A DNA stretch of 64,000 bases from the NCBI GenBank assembly GCA_927353735.1, contig CAKMIA010000001.1, positions 186,001 to 250,000 on the forward strand. Direction: 5' to 3'. The stretch comes from an uncultured Veillonellaceae bacterium (GTDB lineage Bacteria > Bacillota > Negativicutes > Veillonellales > Dialisteraceae). A program made the translations under genes and the position numbers. The notes under the pieces were generated by a model. That model searched no databases. It saw nothing but the letters and a program-made list of their open reading frames with translations, and was not told the DNA's origin. Below are positions 35,458 to 44,331 of this stretch, piece by piece (position 1 is the first letter of the stretch; each line of letters begins with the position of its first letter).

Positions 35458-36132
35458 CTATTCCTGCAGCTCGAAAATCACAGGTACACGGGATCTGGCG
35501 GAAATGGGAACGCCGTTTCTTCGGGCCGGTACAAACCGCCAAGTGTAGACGGCTTCTGACGCTGCGCTGTCAAGACGGCTGTCTCCGGAGGAGGACTCCA
35601 CCCAGGTCTGTGTAACCGAACCGTCTTCGGCAATGGTAAGACCGATAACAGTGGTGCCTTCTTTCTGCTCCTGCCGTGCGGATTCCGGATACCGGGGAGA
35701 CGGTGCGGACAGGAGCCTCGGCCCTTCTATGGCAGCCGGCTGCTGCGCCTCCCTGTTTTCTGTTCCGCCTCCGCCGGCCATTCCCTCTCCGGTGCCCGAA
35801 GTTCCGTTCCCGTAGCCTTCTGCGAATTCCTTTCCCGGGCCGGATGAAGAGGAGAGCCGCCCTTCCGTATTCTGATATGGAGAAGAAGCATCAGCCGGCT
35901 CCGTCTTTGCCTCCAAAGGAGCCGCCGCAGAAACGCCGGATTTGGATGCAGTGCCATGCCCCCGGCCGCCCTGCCCGGCAGTCAGGGAGACCTCGATTGG
36001 CGGCGCCTTCTGTATATCCAAATAGAAGGGAAGCCAAAAGACCAGAAGCCCGAAAAGCATTCCGTGAAACAGGAGCGAACATACCGCCGCCCGCTTCCAC
36101 CGGCTATGCTCCGGAAGAGTCCTTCGTTTCAT
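35458..36132 (-). CDS. tonB: TonB-type energy transducer
   Basis: 224 residues. One N-terminal membrane helix (about 13-36), then a Gly/Ser/Ala-rich periplasmic linker (about 45-140) and a C-terminal TonB domain (about 143-224) with SPRYPESARQ, GLTIAEDGSVTQ and AVYTWRFVPARRNG. It passes energy from the ExbB/ExbD motor to outer-membrane receptors. The linker lacks the usual Pro-Lys repeats. The ATGA overlap with exbD marks a coupled exbB-exbD-tonB operon. Its presence implies an outer membrane. No receptor gene is in the window. Confidence 0.93.
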   Translation of the reverse strand: MKRRTLPEHSRWKRAAVCSLLFHGMLFGLLVFWLPFYLDIQKAPPIEVSLTAGQGGRGHGTASKSGVSAAAPLEAKTEPADASSPYQNTEGRLSSSSGPGKEFAEGYGNGTSGTGEGMAGGGGTENREAQQPAAIEGPRLLSAPSPRYPESARQEQKEGTTVIGLTIAEDGSVTQTWVESSSGDSRLDSAASEAVYTWRFVPARRNGVPISARSRVPVIFELQE

Positions 36133-36542
36133 GGTGTCTCTCCCGGGTCCGCCGCAATGCCGATCCGGCTGATCCCTGCGGAACGCAGGCCATCCAGCAC
36201 AAAGAGTACGTCCGCATGCCGGGCGTCCTCATCTGCACGGAGCACCACATTCACATCCGGATTCCGTTCCCGCTCCGCCGCCATGCGCCGTGAAAAATCA
36301 GCACGGCTCACCGGCTCTTCCTCCACAAAGATCCGGCCGTCTGCGGTGACTCCCACCGTCAGAGACGCCTCCGTCTGAAGCGCAGCCGTCGCCGCCTGCG
36401 GCAGCTGCAGCGGTACGGAATGCTCTACCGTCATGGAGAGCATGCTCATCATGAAAAATACGAGCAGAAAAAAGATGATATCGATCATGGGGATGATCAT
36501 GATATGCGGCTCCCGCTCGTTTTGCATCGGCCGCAGCTTCAT
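36129..36542 (-). CDS. exbD: biopolymer transport protein ExbD/TolR
   Basis: 137 residues. One membrane helix (about 14-36, IMIIPMIDIIFFLLVFFMM) carries the conserved Asp near residue 17 used in proton flow. A periplasmic domain follows, with VTADGRIFVEEEPV and VVLRADEDARHADVLFVLDGLRSAG. It forms the proton-driven motor with ExbB. It is coupled by ATGA overlaps to exbB and tonB on either side. TolR is the alternative, but tonB linkage favours ExbD. Confidence 0.94.
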   Translation of the reverse strand: MKLRPMQNEREPHIMIIPMIDIIFFLLVFFMMSMLSMTVEHSVPLQLPQAATAALQTEASLTVGVTADGRIFVEEEPVSRADFSRRMAAERERNPDVNVVLRADEDARHADVLFVLDGLRSAGISRIGIAADPGETP

Positions 36543-37150
36543 GATTCCCTCTCCGCCAGAGCCGCCAGATACAGATTGGCCGCCTGCTCCATCTGCGCTG
36601 TCAGCTCATCCAGCTGCTGAGAAAAAAATGAGTGAATCAGCAGCGCCAGAATGGCGGCAAACAGGCCGAAGGCCGTACAGATCAGCGCCTCGGCCACGCC
36701 GCCCGTCACAGCCGCCGGCTGTCCGGCTGCGGCAGTCAGGACCCGGAAAGACTGGATCATCCCGATGACCGTTCCCAGCAGGCCCAGAAGTGGTGCCAGT
36801 GTGACGATCGCCCGGAGCACCGGCAGATATCGTCTGAGTGCCGTCAGCTCGCGGGAGGCCTCATATTCCAGGCGAAGGGACTGCGCCGTCCGGGAACCTC
36901 CGCCGGCCAGCGCTTTCCGCAGCACCCGGGCCGCACATCCGTCTTCCTCTTCCAGCACAGCCGCCAGAACCGCCGCGTCTCCGGTCTTCCCAAAGCCGGC
37001 TGCTGCATCGGCCAGCACTTCCATACGGGATCGGCTGCCGCGATAGAAAAGAAACCGCTCTGCCCCTATGGCCGCCGCCAGAAACGAACACAGCAGAATG
37101 GGCCCCATCATCCATCCGCCTGCCTGAAATATATGCCAGAGAGTATTCAT
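36539..37150 (-). CDS. exbB: MotA/TolQ/ExbB proton channel protein
   Basis: 203 residues from the ATG at 37150 (MNTLWHIFQAGG); the longer open frame upstream runs through a terminator. Three membrane helices are seen: about 10-32 (GPILLCSFLAAAIGAERFLFY), about 105-130 (APLLGLLGTVIGMIQSF) and about 150-175. The GLLGTVIGMI segment is the MotA/ExbB signature. It is the first gene of exbB-exbD-tonB, 94 bases from the neighbouring gene, with a strong terminator between. Confidence 0.94.
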   Translation of the reverse strand: MNTLWHIFQAGGWMMGPILLCSFLAAAIGAERFLFYRGSRSRMEVLADAAAGFGKTGDAAVLAAVLEEEDGCAARVLRKALAGGGSRTAQSLRLEYEASRELTALRRYLPVLRAIVTLAPLLGLLGTVIGMIQSFRVLTAAAGQPAAVTGGVAEALICTAFGLFAAILALLIHSFFSQQLDELTAQMEQAANLYLAALAERES

Positions 37151-37186
37151 CCGTTTTTCCCTGCCTTTCCTCCGGAATAATAAACA

Positions 37187-37229
37187 AAAGAGCAAAAACA
37201 AAGGCACGTCTCCTTTGTTTTTGCTCTTT
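37187..37229 (-). terminator. terminator after the small unknown gene
   Basis: An 18-bp perfect stem (37187-37204 with 37212-37229) and a 7-base loop, with T-rich sequence following on the minus strand. Confidence 0.85.
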
Positions 37230-37244
37230 ATTCCATAAATACGA

Positions 37245-37583
37245 TCAGTATCCGTTGACTTCACTGACCACGCGGAAATTGCCCACATCAAAAGCACGGC
37301 AGATCTGCGCAAAGAAACGGGCCGACAGCATGGTGCGGTACAGCTCGGATTTCGTGATCAGCATGAGGCGGCTTCCATCATAGGTGATGCGGATCAGCCC
37401 GTTGTTGACGTATTTTTCAAAATCCTCCGCTTCCATTTCGTCCTTCAGACGGAGAAGTGCATCCTTTACCGGACCTTCCTGATATTCCGGCCGTTCCATG
37501 ACCGGAATGAACCGGATCTCATAAATTTTATCGTTATATCCTTTCGATGCGGCAGAATATCTTTTGCCGGATTCCATTTCCAT
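37245..37583 (-). CDS. small protein of unknown function
   Basis: 112 residues from the ATG at 37583, with GGAAGGAAGG about 8 bases upstream. It is soluble, acidic in the middle and has no signal peptide. The C-terminal half (VNNGLIRITYDG, LMLITKSELYRTM, FFAQICRAF) loosely recalls the hydrophobic pattern of the DnaA N-terminal interaction domain, but I would not assign it. It stands alone between radC and exbB, with a strong terminator. Clear ribosome site, terminator and normal codon use support a real gene. Confidence 0.8.
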   Translation of the reverse strand: MEMESGKRYSAASKGYNDKIYEIRFIPVMERPEYQEGPVKDALLRLKDEMEAEDFEKYVNNGLIRITYDGSRLMLITKSELYRTMLSARFFAQICRAFDVGNFRVVSEVNGY

Positions 37584-37650
37584 GACGATACCTTCCTTCC
37601 TGAGCAAATTCTTTATTCATTATAATTCATTTTTCCTGCTTTTGCACCGG

Positions 37651-38334
37651 TCACACGATGCCCCGGTCATGGAGGCTGATGTAGATCCCATCTCCGATGA
37701 TCACATGATCCAGCACTTCCATATCCAGCAGCTCCGCCGCTTCCGCAAAGCGCCGCGTCATTCGGATATCCTCCCGCGACGGCTCCGGATCACCGGAGGG
37801 ATGATTATGGATCAGGATCAGGCCGTGCGCCTTATACCGGATACCCCATTTCATGGTTTCCTTAAGGTCGGCCTCAACGGTATGCAGACTCCCCACGGAG
37901 ATTTCCTTTTCTCCGAGCATCCGGTTCTTTACATTGAGATAGCACACATGAAAGTGCTCCTGCGTCTCATGTCGAAGTTTTTCCATAAAGAAACCGGCCA
38001 CCCGGTCCGGTGAGCTCAGCAGGAGCAGCGCCTGCTTGTCGTGATAGGCTGTCAGACGACGCCCCAGCTCGATGGCCGCACAGATGGTAATGGCCTTGTC
38101 TCTTCCTATCCCGGAAATATCCTGAAGATCCCGCCAGTCCAGATCCTCCTGCCAGTGCACGCCGCCCTCTCCGAGCCGCTTCGTCACCTGCCGGGCCAGC
38201 TCCACCACGGAACAGCCCTTCCGGCCTGTGCGCAGCAGGATCGCCACCAGATCCACCATACTCGCCTGTGAGGGCGAGACCGCAAATTTTTCTCTTGGCC
38301 GTTCCTCCTCGGTCAGGTCCCGTACCTTTGTCAT
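37651..38334 (-). CDS. radC: RadC family JAB/MPN-domain protein
   Basis: 227 residues. A helix-hairpin-helix-like N-terminal part (about 20-95, with LRTG and SGIGRDKA) is followed by the JAB metalloprotease-like domain with the zinc motif HNHPSGDPEPSREDI. Despite its name, a direct role in DNA repair is doubtful in model species. It lies 4 bases after maf, as in many Firmicutes. Confidence 0.96.
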   Translation of the reverse strand: MTKVRDLTEEERPREKFAVSPSQASMVDLVAILLRTGRKGCSVVELARQVTKRLGEGGVHWQEDLDWRDLQDISGIGRDKAITICAAIELGRRLTAYHDKQALLLLSSPDRVAGFFMEKLRHETQEHFHVCYLNVKNRMLGEKEISVGSLHTVEADLKETMKWGIRYKAHGLILIHNHPSGDPEPSREDIRMTRRFAEAAELLDMEVLDHVIIGDGIYISLHDRGIV

Positions 38335-38338
38335 GCGA

Positions 38339-38902
38339 TCACCCCGGTTCTCCGGCGCGGCGCAGCAGCTCCTCCGTCAGCTCTTTAGGCAGCCCGATCA
38401 CATTCGACACCGGACCGTCCACCTTTTCCACAAACTTCCGTCCAAGCCCCTGTACGGCATAGGCACCTGCCTTGTCCATAGGCTCACCGGTAGCAATGTA
38501 GTCCCGGATCTCGTTCCCGGACATCTTCCGAAATGTCACCCGGCTCACGCAGACGCTGCTCCAGTGCCGCCCATCCCGGAAAACAGAGACTCCGGTCATC
38601 ACCTCATGCGTCCTGCCGGACAGCCGCTCCAGCATCCGGGCCGCCTCTGCTTCATCGGCGGGCTTCCCGAGAACAGCATCGTCGAGGACAACGATCGTAT
38701 CGGCCCCCAGCACGGGCTCTTCACCGCCGCACCGGCGCCATACCTCTTCCGCCTTGCCCTCTGCCTGGAGCCGCACCAGCTCATCCGGAGGCAGCGGCCG
38801 GTCATTTTTTTCCTCGTAACGGCTCGGAACGACGCGGAAAGAAATTCCCATTTCCCGCAGGATCTCACTGCGGCGCGGCGACTGCGATGCCAGAATCACC
38901 AT
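38339..38902 (-). CDS. maf: Maf-type nucleoside triphosphate pyrophosphatase
   Basis: 187 residues from the ATG at 38902 (MVILASQSPRRSEIL), with GGAGGTG 8 bases upstream. The SQSPRR start, GADTIVVLD and GKPADEAEAARML are the Maf signature. It hydrolyses dTTP, UTP and modified pyrimidine nucleotides and in Bacillus affects septum formation. It is in the same run as radC, a DUF4321 protein and a lipoprotein. Confidence 0.96.
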   Translation of the reverse strand: MVILASQSPRRSEILREMGISFRVVPSRYEEKNDRPLPPDELVRLQAEGKAEEVWRRCGGEEPVLGADTIVVLDDAVLGKPADEAEAARMLERLSGRTHEVMTGVSVFRDGRHWSSVCVSRVTFRKMSGNEIRDYIATGEPMDKAGAYAVQGLGRKFVEKVDGPVSNVIGLPKELTEELLRRAGEPG

Positions 38903-38952
38903 GCCACACACCTCCGATCTCATCCATAAAACAGATTCGGAAAAGCAGCCGG

Positions 38953-39222
38953 TCAGAACCGGCTGTAGATCCAGGCCGCGATCAGGATGCCCAGAATGCT
39001 GATCAGATTCGGCGCAAACCGGATGCCGAAGTGGATCTCCATAATCGCCAGATTCAGATAAATATCCTGAAAATTAAAAATTTCAAAGGGCTTTGTGATA
39101 TACGGCATGATCCCTGCCAGACTGGCCTGACCCAGCAGCTGGCCCAGAATGCCCCCAATCAGAGCCCCGGCCGCCAGAAAAAGAATCAGTGATAAAACGC
39201 CATGCGGTCTGCTTACTCTCAT
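38953..39222 (-). CDS. DUF4321 family membrane protein
   Basis: 89 residues. Hydrophobic stretches at about 10-32 (LSLILFLAAGALIGGILGQLL) and about 66-86 (FAPNLISILGILIAAWIY) suggest two membrane helices. Size, SRPHGV start and FEIFNF centre fit DUF4321, a small family found next to maf/radC in Clostridia and Negativicutes. Function unknown. It lies between the lipoprotein and maf on the same strand. Confidence 0.8.
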   Translation of the reverse strand: MRVSRPHGVLSLILFLAAGALIGGILGQLLGQASLAGIMPYITKPFEIFNFQDIYLNLAIMEIHFGIRFAPNLISILGILIAAWIYSRF

Positions 39223-39236
39223 AGCTCCGCCTTTCC

Positions 39237-39800
39237 TCAGAACGTCGCGCCCTGCACGATCTGTCCCTCAATCCGTTCCGCCAGAGCTTTCCCCACCGGG
39301 TCCTCTGTGCGGTACTGATAAATGACGCGCCACAGCGTCCGATCCTGCCGGAAAATATACTCCTTCACCGTGAGCACCGCCGGCTGTCCCCGGCTTGTAT
39401 CCGTGAAAGAAAACGTCAGGCAGACTCCTCCCGTTTCTCCGATGCGCGCCGGTTCGGCCTTTTCCTGCAGATCTGTCACCGAGGCTTCCTGCCGCATCAT
39501 GGCGACAGCCTCCGCTGCCTGCGCTTCTGCCGTTTTATCTGTTGCCTCGCCGGTCACCAGCACCTGCATATACCGGTTGTGTCCCTCGGCGCTCACCTTG
39601 CCGCTGTCCTTCGGCGCCAGATCCGCCATCTGTCCCTGCACGCCCAGCTCAAACGGCACTTCCACTGTAATGGTTTCATTGGCACAGCTGATGCGGTTTT
39701 TGCCAAATATAAACTGATCATCCAGCGATTCCTGTCCGCATCCGGCCGTCAGCAAAAGTGCCGAAGCGAGAACCGCCGCTAAAAAAATCCGTCCTTTCAT
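39237..39800 (-). CDS. predicted lipoprotein of unknown function
   Basis: 187 residues. The signal peptide (about 1-20) ends in a lipobox, LLTAGC, so Cys21 should be lipidated. The mature part has alternating beta-like segments and no domain I recognise. The stop lies 14 bases before the DUF4321 gene, so they are likely one operon. It may face the periplasm. GAAAGG precedes the ATG. Confidence 0.85.
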   Translation of the reverse strand: MKGRIFLAAVLASALLLTAGCGQESLDDQFIFGKNRISCANETITVEVPFELGVQGQMADLAPKDSGKVSAEGHNRYMQVLVTGEATDKTAEAQAAEAVAMMRQEASVTDLQEKAEPARIGETGGVCLTFSFTDTSRGQPAVLTVKEYIFRQDRTLWRVIYQYRTEDPVGKALAERIEGQIVQGATF

Positions 39801-39883
39801 TCTTTTCCTTTCAGAATTGATTTCTACTTTTTCTATTTCAGTCTGACGCTATTATAACACAGGACAAAACCGCCACGGAAAAT

Positions 39884-39911
39884 TTGAGTGCCCTCCCTCC
39901 CATGCTATAAT
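39884..39911 (+). promoter_or_regulatory. promoter of tmcAL
   Basis: -35 TTGAGT (39884-39889), 16-base spacer, -10 TATAAT (39906-39911), about 30 bases before the ATG at 39942. Confidence 0.7.
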
Positions 39912-39941
39912 GCAGGAAACAGACACAAGACGGGAGGACTT

Positions 39942-41099
39942 ATGTATATAGGAATCGTAGCCGAATGGAACCCTTTTCACGAGGGACACGCGCATCTGCT
40001 GTCCATGATCCGCGCCCGGTATCCGGAGGCGCCGATAGCAGCGGCCATGAGCGGCGCCTTCGTCCAGCGGGGCGAGCCCGCGCTTTTTGACAAATGGTCC
40101 CGCGCGGCCTGGTCCGTGGAACACGGCGTATCCGCTGCGGCGGAGCTCCCCGTATCCTGCGTGCTCCAGAGCGCCGACCGCTTTGCCGAGGCCGGCATCC
40201 TGCTGCTTCACGCCATGGGCTGCACCCACGCCGCCTTCGGTGCGGAAACGCTCGATGCGGCCGCTATTTCCGCCGTCGCCAAATGGACCTTTTCCCCTGC
40301 CTTTTCCGAGGCATTCCATGAGGCCCTCCGGAAGGGACTTCCCTATTCCGCTGCGGTGAATGATGCCGCCGTGCGGAAATTCCCCGGACTGGCCGATGAT
40401 CTGACGAAGCCCAATAATCTTCTCGGCATCCAGTACGCCCGCACCATCCTGCAGTACGATCTGCCCATGGAGATCCTCCCTTTTCCTCGGGATCAGGACC
40501 AGCCCGTATCGGCCACCGCCATCCGCGGAGAGATCGCCGGCGGCCATGCTCCCTCTCACATCCCGGAAGCGGAGCGGCCCGCCCTTCTCCGCCTGCTCCG
40601 CAGGGGCGCCTTCACCGATTACCGGCGCTATGACGACGCCTGTCTGCTTTCCTTCCGACTCCTCACAAAGGAGCATCTCATCCGGTCCGGCCTCTTTTCA
40701 GAGGGACTGGAGAACCGGTGGCTGAAAGAAATGCAGCGTACCTCCTATGAGGACATGCTCGCTGCCATCAAGAGCCGGCGTTATCTGTACAGCCGCCTGC
40801 GCCGCATCGGCGCCTCGCTGCTCCTTGCCGGTGCGGACGGACCGTCTCCTATGGCGCAGCCCGGCCGCCCCCTCTATGTGCGGCTGCTGGCCCTGCGCCG
40901 GACGGAAAGCGCTCTCCTCCGCCGGGCCCGCCTTCCGGTAATCACCAGTACCGCCCGGGCAGAGCGTACATTGTCCGGAAAGGCAGCGGCGCAGCTCGCA
41001 CTGGACCGCCGGGCCTGCGATATCCAGACCTTCTGCTTCCATGGCCCGGAGCAGAGAGCCGGACGGCAGGATTATTACCGCTCGCCTGTAATTCTTTAG
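39942..41099 (+). CDS. tmcAL: tRNA(Met) cytidine acetate ligase
   Basis: 385 residues from the ATG at 39942 with GGGAGG upstream; a longer frame runs back through the promoter. The nucleotidyltransferase-like N-terminus has GIVAEWNPFHEGHAHL with the HxGH-type motif, then MSGAFVQRGEPA and KPNNLLGIQYARTI. TmcAL/YlbM makes N4-acetylcytidine at the wobble position of elongator tRNA-Met from acetate and ATP. It is divergent from the lipoprotein gene. Confidence 0.95.
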   Translation: MYIGIVAEWNPFHEGHAHLLSMIRARYPEAPIAAAMSGAFVQRGEPALFDKWSRAAWSVEHGVSAAAELPVSCVLQSADRFAEAGILLLHAMGCTHAAFGAETLDAAAISAVAKWTFSPAFSEAFHEALRKGLPYSAAVNDAAVRKFPGLADDLTKPNNLLGIQYARTILQYDLPMEILPFPRDQDQPVSATAIRGEIAGGHAPSHIPEAERPALLRLLRRGAFTDYRRYDDACLLSFRLLTKEHLIRSGLFSEGLENRWLKEMQRTSYEDMLAAIKSRRYLYSRLRRIGASLLLAGADGPSPMAQPGRPLYVRLLALRRTESALLRRARLPVITSTARAERTLSGKAAAQLALDRRACDIQTFCFHGPEQRAGRQDYYRSPVIL

Positions 41100-41268
41100 A
41101 CGGATCGGCCAGGAAAACCTTTACAAAACAGCTTTCTTCTTTTATCATAAAAAAATATAAAATTTAAAAAGGGTCCATGCAGGAAACGCACTGGAATGCT
41201 GCCCCGTCAGCGGTCCGCAGCTTCCGGTATTTTTATTTCCGCAGGACTCCCCATCGGAGGCGTTTTCT

Positions 41269-42756
41269 ATGAACTACAACGGAGAAATCGGCATCATCCT
41301 GGCCTTTGCGCTGTACCTGCTGGTGATGATGTCCATCGGCATCTACTATTCACGAAAACAGAAAAATCTGTCGCAGTACATTCTGGGCGACCGCAAGCTC
41401 GGCCCGTGGCTCACCTCCATGAGCGCCGAGGCATCCGATATGAGCGGCTGGATGCTCATGGGGCTGCCGGGCTTTGCCTACCTGCACGGCCTGTCCGCCA
41501 TCTGGACGAGCATCGGCCTCATCATCGGCACCTGGCTGAACTGGGTATTCATCTCCAAACGCCTCCGCACATACACCGAGGTCGCCAGCAACAGCCTCAC
41601 CATTCCGGACTATCTGTCCAACCGGTTTGAGGATCACCGGAACGGCCTCCGCTTCATCTGCGCGGTGTGTATCATCATCTTCTTCATCATTTACACCTCG
41701 TCCGGATTCGTCGCGGCGGGCAAGCTCTTCAATACCATTTTCGGACTGCCCTATACTACGGCTCTCCTCATCGGCGCCTTCGTGGTGGTATTCTATACGT
41801 TCCTCGGCGGATTCAGCGCCGTCTGCTGGACCGACTTCATTCAGGGCACCATGATGTTCTTCACCGTGCTCTATATTCCGGTCGCTGCCACCATCGCGCT
41901 GGGCGGCCCTGTCCCCACCATGGACATCCTCGCAGGAGAAGGGCCGGACTTCTTCTCCCTGCTCCCGGAATCCGCCGGCGGCTTCGCCAATTTCATTATG
42001 TTCATCTCCTCTCTCGGCTGGGGCCTCGGCTACTTCGGCCAGCCGCACATCCTTGTGCGCTTCATGGCCATCAGCGACGCATCGGAGCTGAAAAAATCCA
42101 CCCGTATCGCCATGGGCTGGGTCATCATCTCCCTTCTCTTTGCCATCATCATCGGCATCGTGGGCAAGGCCTATCTGTCCACGCCGCTGGAAAATGCCGA
42201 TGCCGAACGGGTATTCATCATCATGGCGGCGGATCTGTCCGCACCGTTCATCACCGGCCTCATCTGGTCCGCTGTTCTAGCAGCTATCATGAGCACCGCC
42301 TCGTCGCAGCTTCTTGTCACGGCCTCCGCAGTATCCCGCGACCTCTATCAGCCCTTTCTTCACAGAGAATCCAGTGAAAAGGAACTGATCCTCGTGAGCC
42401 GCCTCACCGTGCTGGCGGTCTCGCTGTGCGCTCTCTATCTCGCCTCCGATCCGAACAGCTACATTTTCCAGATCGTGTCCTACGCGTGGGCCGGCTTCGG
42501 CGCCTGCTTCGGTCCGGTGACGCTGCTCTCCCTCTACTGGAAGCGCATGACCCTCAAGGGCGCCTATGCGGGCATCCTCACCGGCGGCGTGGTCGTCCTC
42601 ATCTGGAAGCAGTTTGCATGGTTCGGCCTGTATGAGCTGGTACCCGGATTTATCCTTTCCACGCTGGCCATCATCCTTTTCTCCCTGGCGGACAAGGAAC
42701 CGTCCCGGAAGATCCAGGAGGAATTTGAAGAAGCCATCCGCCGGGCGTCCCGGTAA
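41269..42756 (+). CDS. putP: sodium/proline symporter
   Basis: 495 residues of the sodium:solute symporter family with about 13 membrane helices. The DRKLGPWLTSMSAEASDMSGWMLMG region is the helix 2 motif of PutP, including Ser and Asp residues used for sodium and proline. GWGLGYFGQPHI and the AWAGFGACFGPV segments further support PutP. GGAGG precedes the ATG. It is a single-gene unit sharing a terminator with rnpB. Related substrates such as pantothenate are less likely given the motif. Confidence 0.93.
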   Translation: MNYNGEIGIILAFALYLLVMMSIGIYYSRKQKNLSQYILGDRKLGPWLTSMSAEASDMSGWMLMGLPGFAYLHGLSAIWTSIGLIIGTWLNWVFISKRLRTYTEVASNSLTIPDYLSNRFEDHRNGLRFICAVCIIIFFIIYTSSGFVAAGKLFNTIFGLPYTTALLIGAFVVVFYTFLGGFSAVCWTDFIQGTMMFFTVLYIPVAATIALGGPVPTMDILAGEGPDFFSLLPESAGGFANFIMFISSLGWGLGYFGQPHILVRFMAISDASELKKSTRIAMGWVIISLLFAIIIGIVGKAYLSTPLENADAERVFIIMAADLSAPFITGLIWSAVLAAIMSTASSQLLVTASAVSRDLYQPFLHRESSEKELILVSRLTVLAVSLCALYLASDPNSYIFQIVSYAWAGFGACFGPVTLLSLYWKRMTLKGAYAGILTGGVVVLIWKQFAWFGLYELVPGFILSTLAIILFSLADKEPSRKIQEEFEEAIRRASR

Positions 42757-42784
42757 CAGCTGTCCGATTTTCTCAAAAACACGA

Positions 42785-42816
42785 CAAAAAAGACCATCGA
42801 TATCGATGGTCTTTTC
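42785..42816. terminator. bidirectional terminator between putP and rnpB
   Basis: AAAAGACCATCGA and TCGATGGTCTTTT are perfect reverse complements, with A/T runs on both sides. Confidence 0.85.
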
Positions 42817-42823
42817 TTTTTCT

Positions 42824-43169
42824 ATGAGCAGTCAATAAGCCGAGTTCTGTTCCACAATGTGGCGATGATTATCTATCTAGACAGAAAATTGCTCTCCTGT
42901 TCAAGCGGCAACAACCCGGAAGGTCAGCGGGCAACCTCAACCCTTCCCTATTCGGCCTTGCTTCAGATGGGGTTTACCGAGCCAGCCAGTTACCTGACTG
43001 CTGGTGCGCTCTTACCGCACCTTTCCACCCTTACCGTTTGCACGGCGGTCTCCTTTTCTATGGCACTTTCCCTGGGGTCACCCCCGCCGGACGTTATCCG
43101 GCATCCTGCCCTGCGAAGCTCGGACTTTCCTCAGACCCCGAAGGGCCCGCAATCATCTTTCGTGCTCAC
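42824..43169 (-). ncRNA. rnpB: RNase P RNA (type A)
   Basis: About 346 bases on the minus strand. Near the 5' end is GGGGTCTGAGGAAAGTCCGAGCT and CAGGGCAGGATGCCGGATAACGTCCGGCGG-type sequence (conserved P4 and J regions); near the 3' end AGAACTCGGCTTATTGACTG. The outer stem TGAGCA/TGCTCA (43164-43169 with 42824-42830 region) forms P1. It is the catalytic RNA that trims the 5' end of pre-tRNAs. Ends are estimated from P1 and the promoter. Confidence 0.96.
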
Positions 43170-43176
43170 GAGTGAC

Positions 43177-43205
43177 AGTATATCATACGGATTTTACAAA
43201 TTCAA
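43177..43205 (-). promoter_or_regulatory. promoter of rnpB
   Basis: -35 TTGAAT (43200-43205), 17-base spacer, -10 TATACT (43177-43182), placed just upstream of the RNA 5' end. Confidence 0.85.
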
Positions 43206-43212
43206 TGGCCTG

Positions 43213-44331
43213 TCAGCGGTAGGAAAACACGTCGGCCGCCACAGGATCTTCCAGGACCGTCAGCTCCCAGCCCCGCTCCTCCGCCGCCTGACGGATGCGC
43301 GACGCCATCCGCGGGATGATCCATTTCTCCGTATGGAAATGGCCGCCGTCGATCAACAGAAGGCCCAGCGCCTCCGCTTCCTGTCCCTCGTGGTACTTCA
43401 CGTCGCCCGTGATATACAGATCCGCACCGGCTGCTTTGGCCCGGCTCATAAATTCTGCGCCGGCGCCGCCGAGAATGGCTGCCTTCCGGATCACGCCGTT
43501 GGCCAGCCCGGCCCATTTGACCGTTTCCAGCCCCAGCTTTTCCTTCACATAAAGCAGCGCTTCCTCCCCGCTCATGGGATGCGGCAGCTCTCCCACACGG
43601 CCCATGGTCTCCCAGGGACCGCCGTCCACGAGCTCATACAGATCCCACACCGGCTCCTCATAGGGATGCGCGGCGCGCACGGCCTCGCGGACGGCGCACA
43701 GGCAGTCCTCCTCAAGGAACGTCTCGATGCGCACCTCCTCCGCCGCTTCCTCCCGGCCCGCTTCGCCGAGGAAGGGATGAGACGCCGTTCCCGGCAGGAA
43801 CCGCCCCGTTCCGACCGAGGAAAACGTGCAGTGCGTGTATTCCCCTGCGATGCCTGCTCCGGCTGATGTCAGCGCGCGGCGCATCGCCTCCGCATGGGAA
43901 GCCGGCACATAGACCACCAGCTTATACCGTTTTTTCTGATGGACCGGCACCAGTCCCGTGCAGCTACGGAGCCCCAGCGCCTCCGCCAGCGCGTCGTTCA
44001 CGCCGCCGTCCGCCGTGTCCAGATTGGTGTGCGCCGCAAAGGAACAGATGCGGTGCGACAGCAGATCTGCCAGCATCCGCCCCTTTTCCATCCGCAGATC
44101 GACTGTCTGCACCCCGCGGAAAAGAAACGGATGATGGGAAACGATCATATCCACGCCGTGCGCCATGGCGTAATCCAGATTTGCTCGCGTCAGATCCAGC
44201 GCCGTCATCAGCAGGTGCACCGACTGGTCCGGATCGCCGGCCTGCAGGCCGGGATGATCCCAGCTCTCCGCCAGCGACGGCGGCGCCCATGCATCCATCA
44301 GACTGATGATGTCTTTTGCCCGAATTTCCAT
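43213..44331 (-). CDS. Nif3-like dinuclear metal centre protein
   Basis: 372 residues from the ATG at 44331 with TGGAGG upstream. The open frame extends about 99 codons back over trmK and is a high-GC artefact. Nif3/YqfO features: SHHPFLF and HTNLD (metal ligands) in the N-terminal half, a central PII-like insert (about 130-240), and YITGDVKYHEG with GGHFHTE in the C-terminal half. Database names such as GTP cyclohydrolase I type 2 are weakly supported. It overlaps trmK by 34 bases, a pairing conserved in Firmicutes. Confidence 0.93.
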   Translation of the reverse strand: MEIRAKDIISLMDAWAPPSLAESWDHPGLQAGDPDQSVHLLMTALDLTRANLDYAMAHGVDMIVSHHPFLFRGVQTVDLRMEKGRMLADLLSHRICSFAAHTNLDTADGGVNDALAEALGLRSCTGLVPVHQKKRYKLVVYVPASHAEAMRRALTSAGAGIAGEYTHCTFSSVGTGRFLPGTASHPFLGEAGREEAAEEVRIETFLEEDCLCAVREAVRAAHPYEEPVWDLYELVDGGPWETMGRVGELPHPMSGEEALLYVKEKLGLETVKWAGLANGVIRKAAILGGAGAEFMSRAKAAGADLYITGDVKYHEGQEAEALGLLLIDGGHFHTEKWIIPRMASRIRQAAEERGWELTVLEDPVAADVFSYR

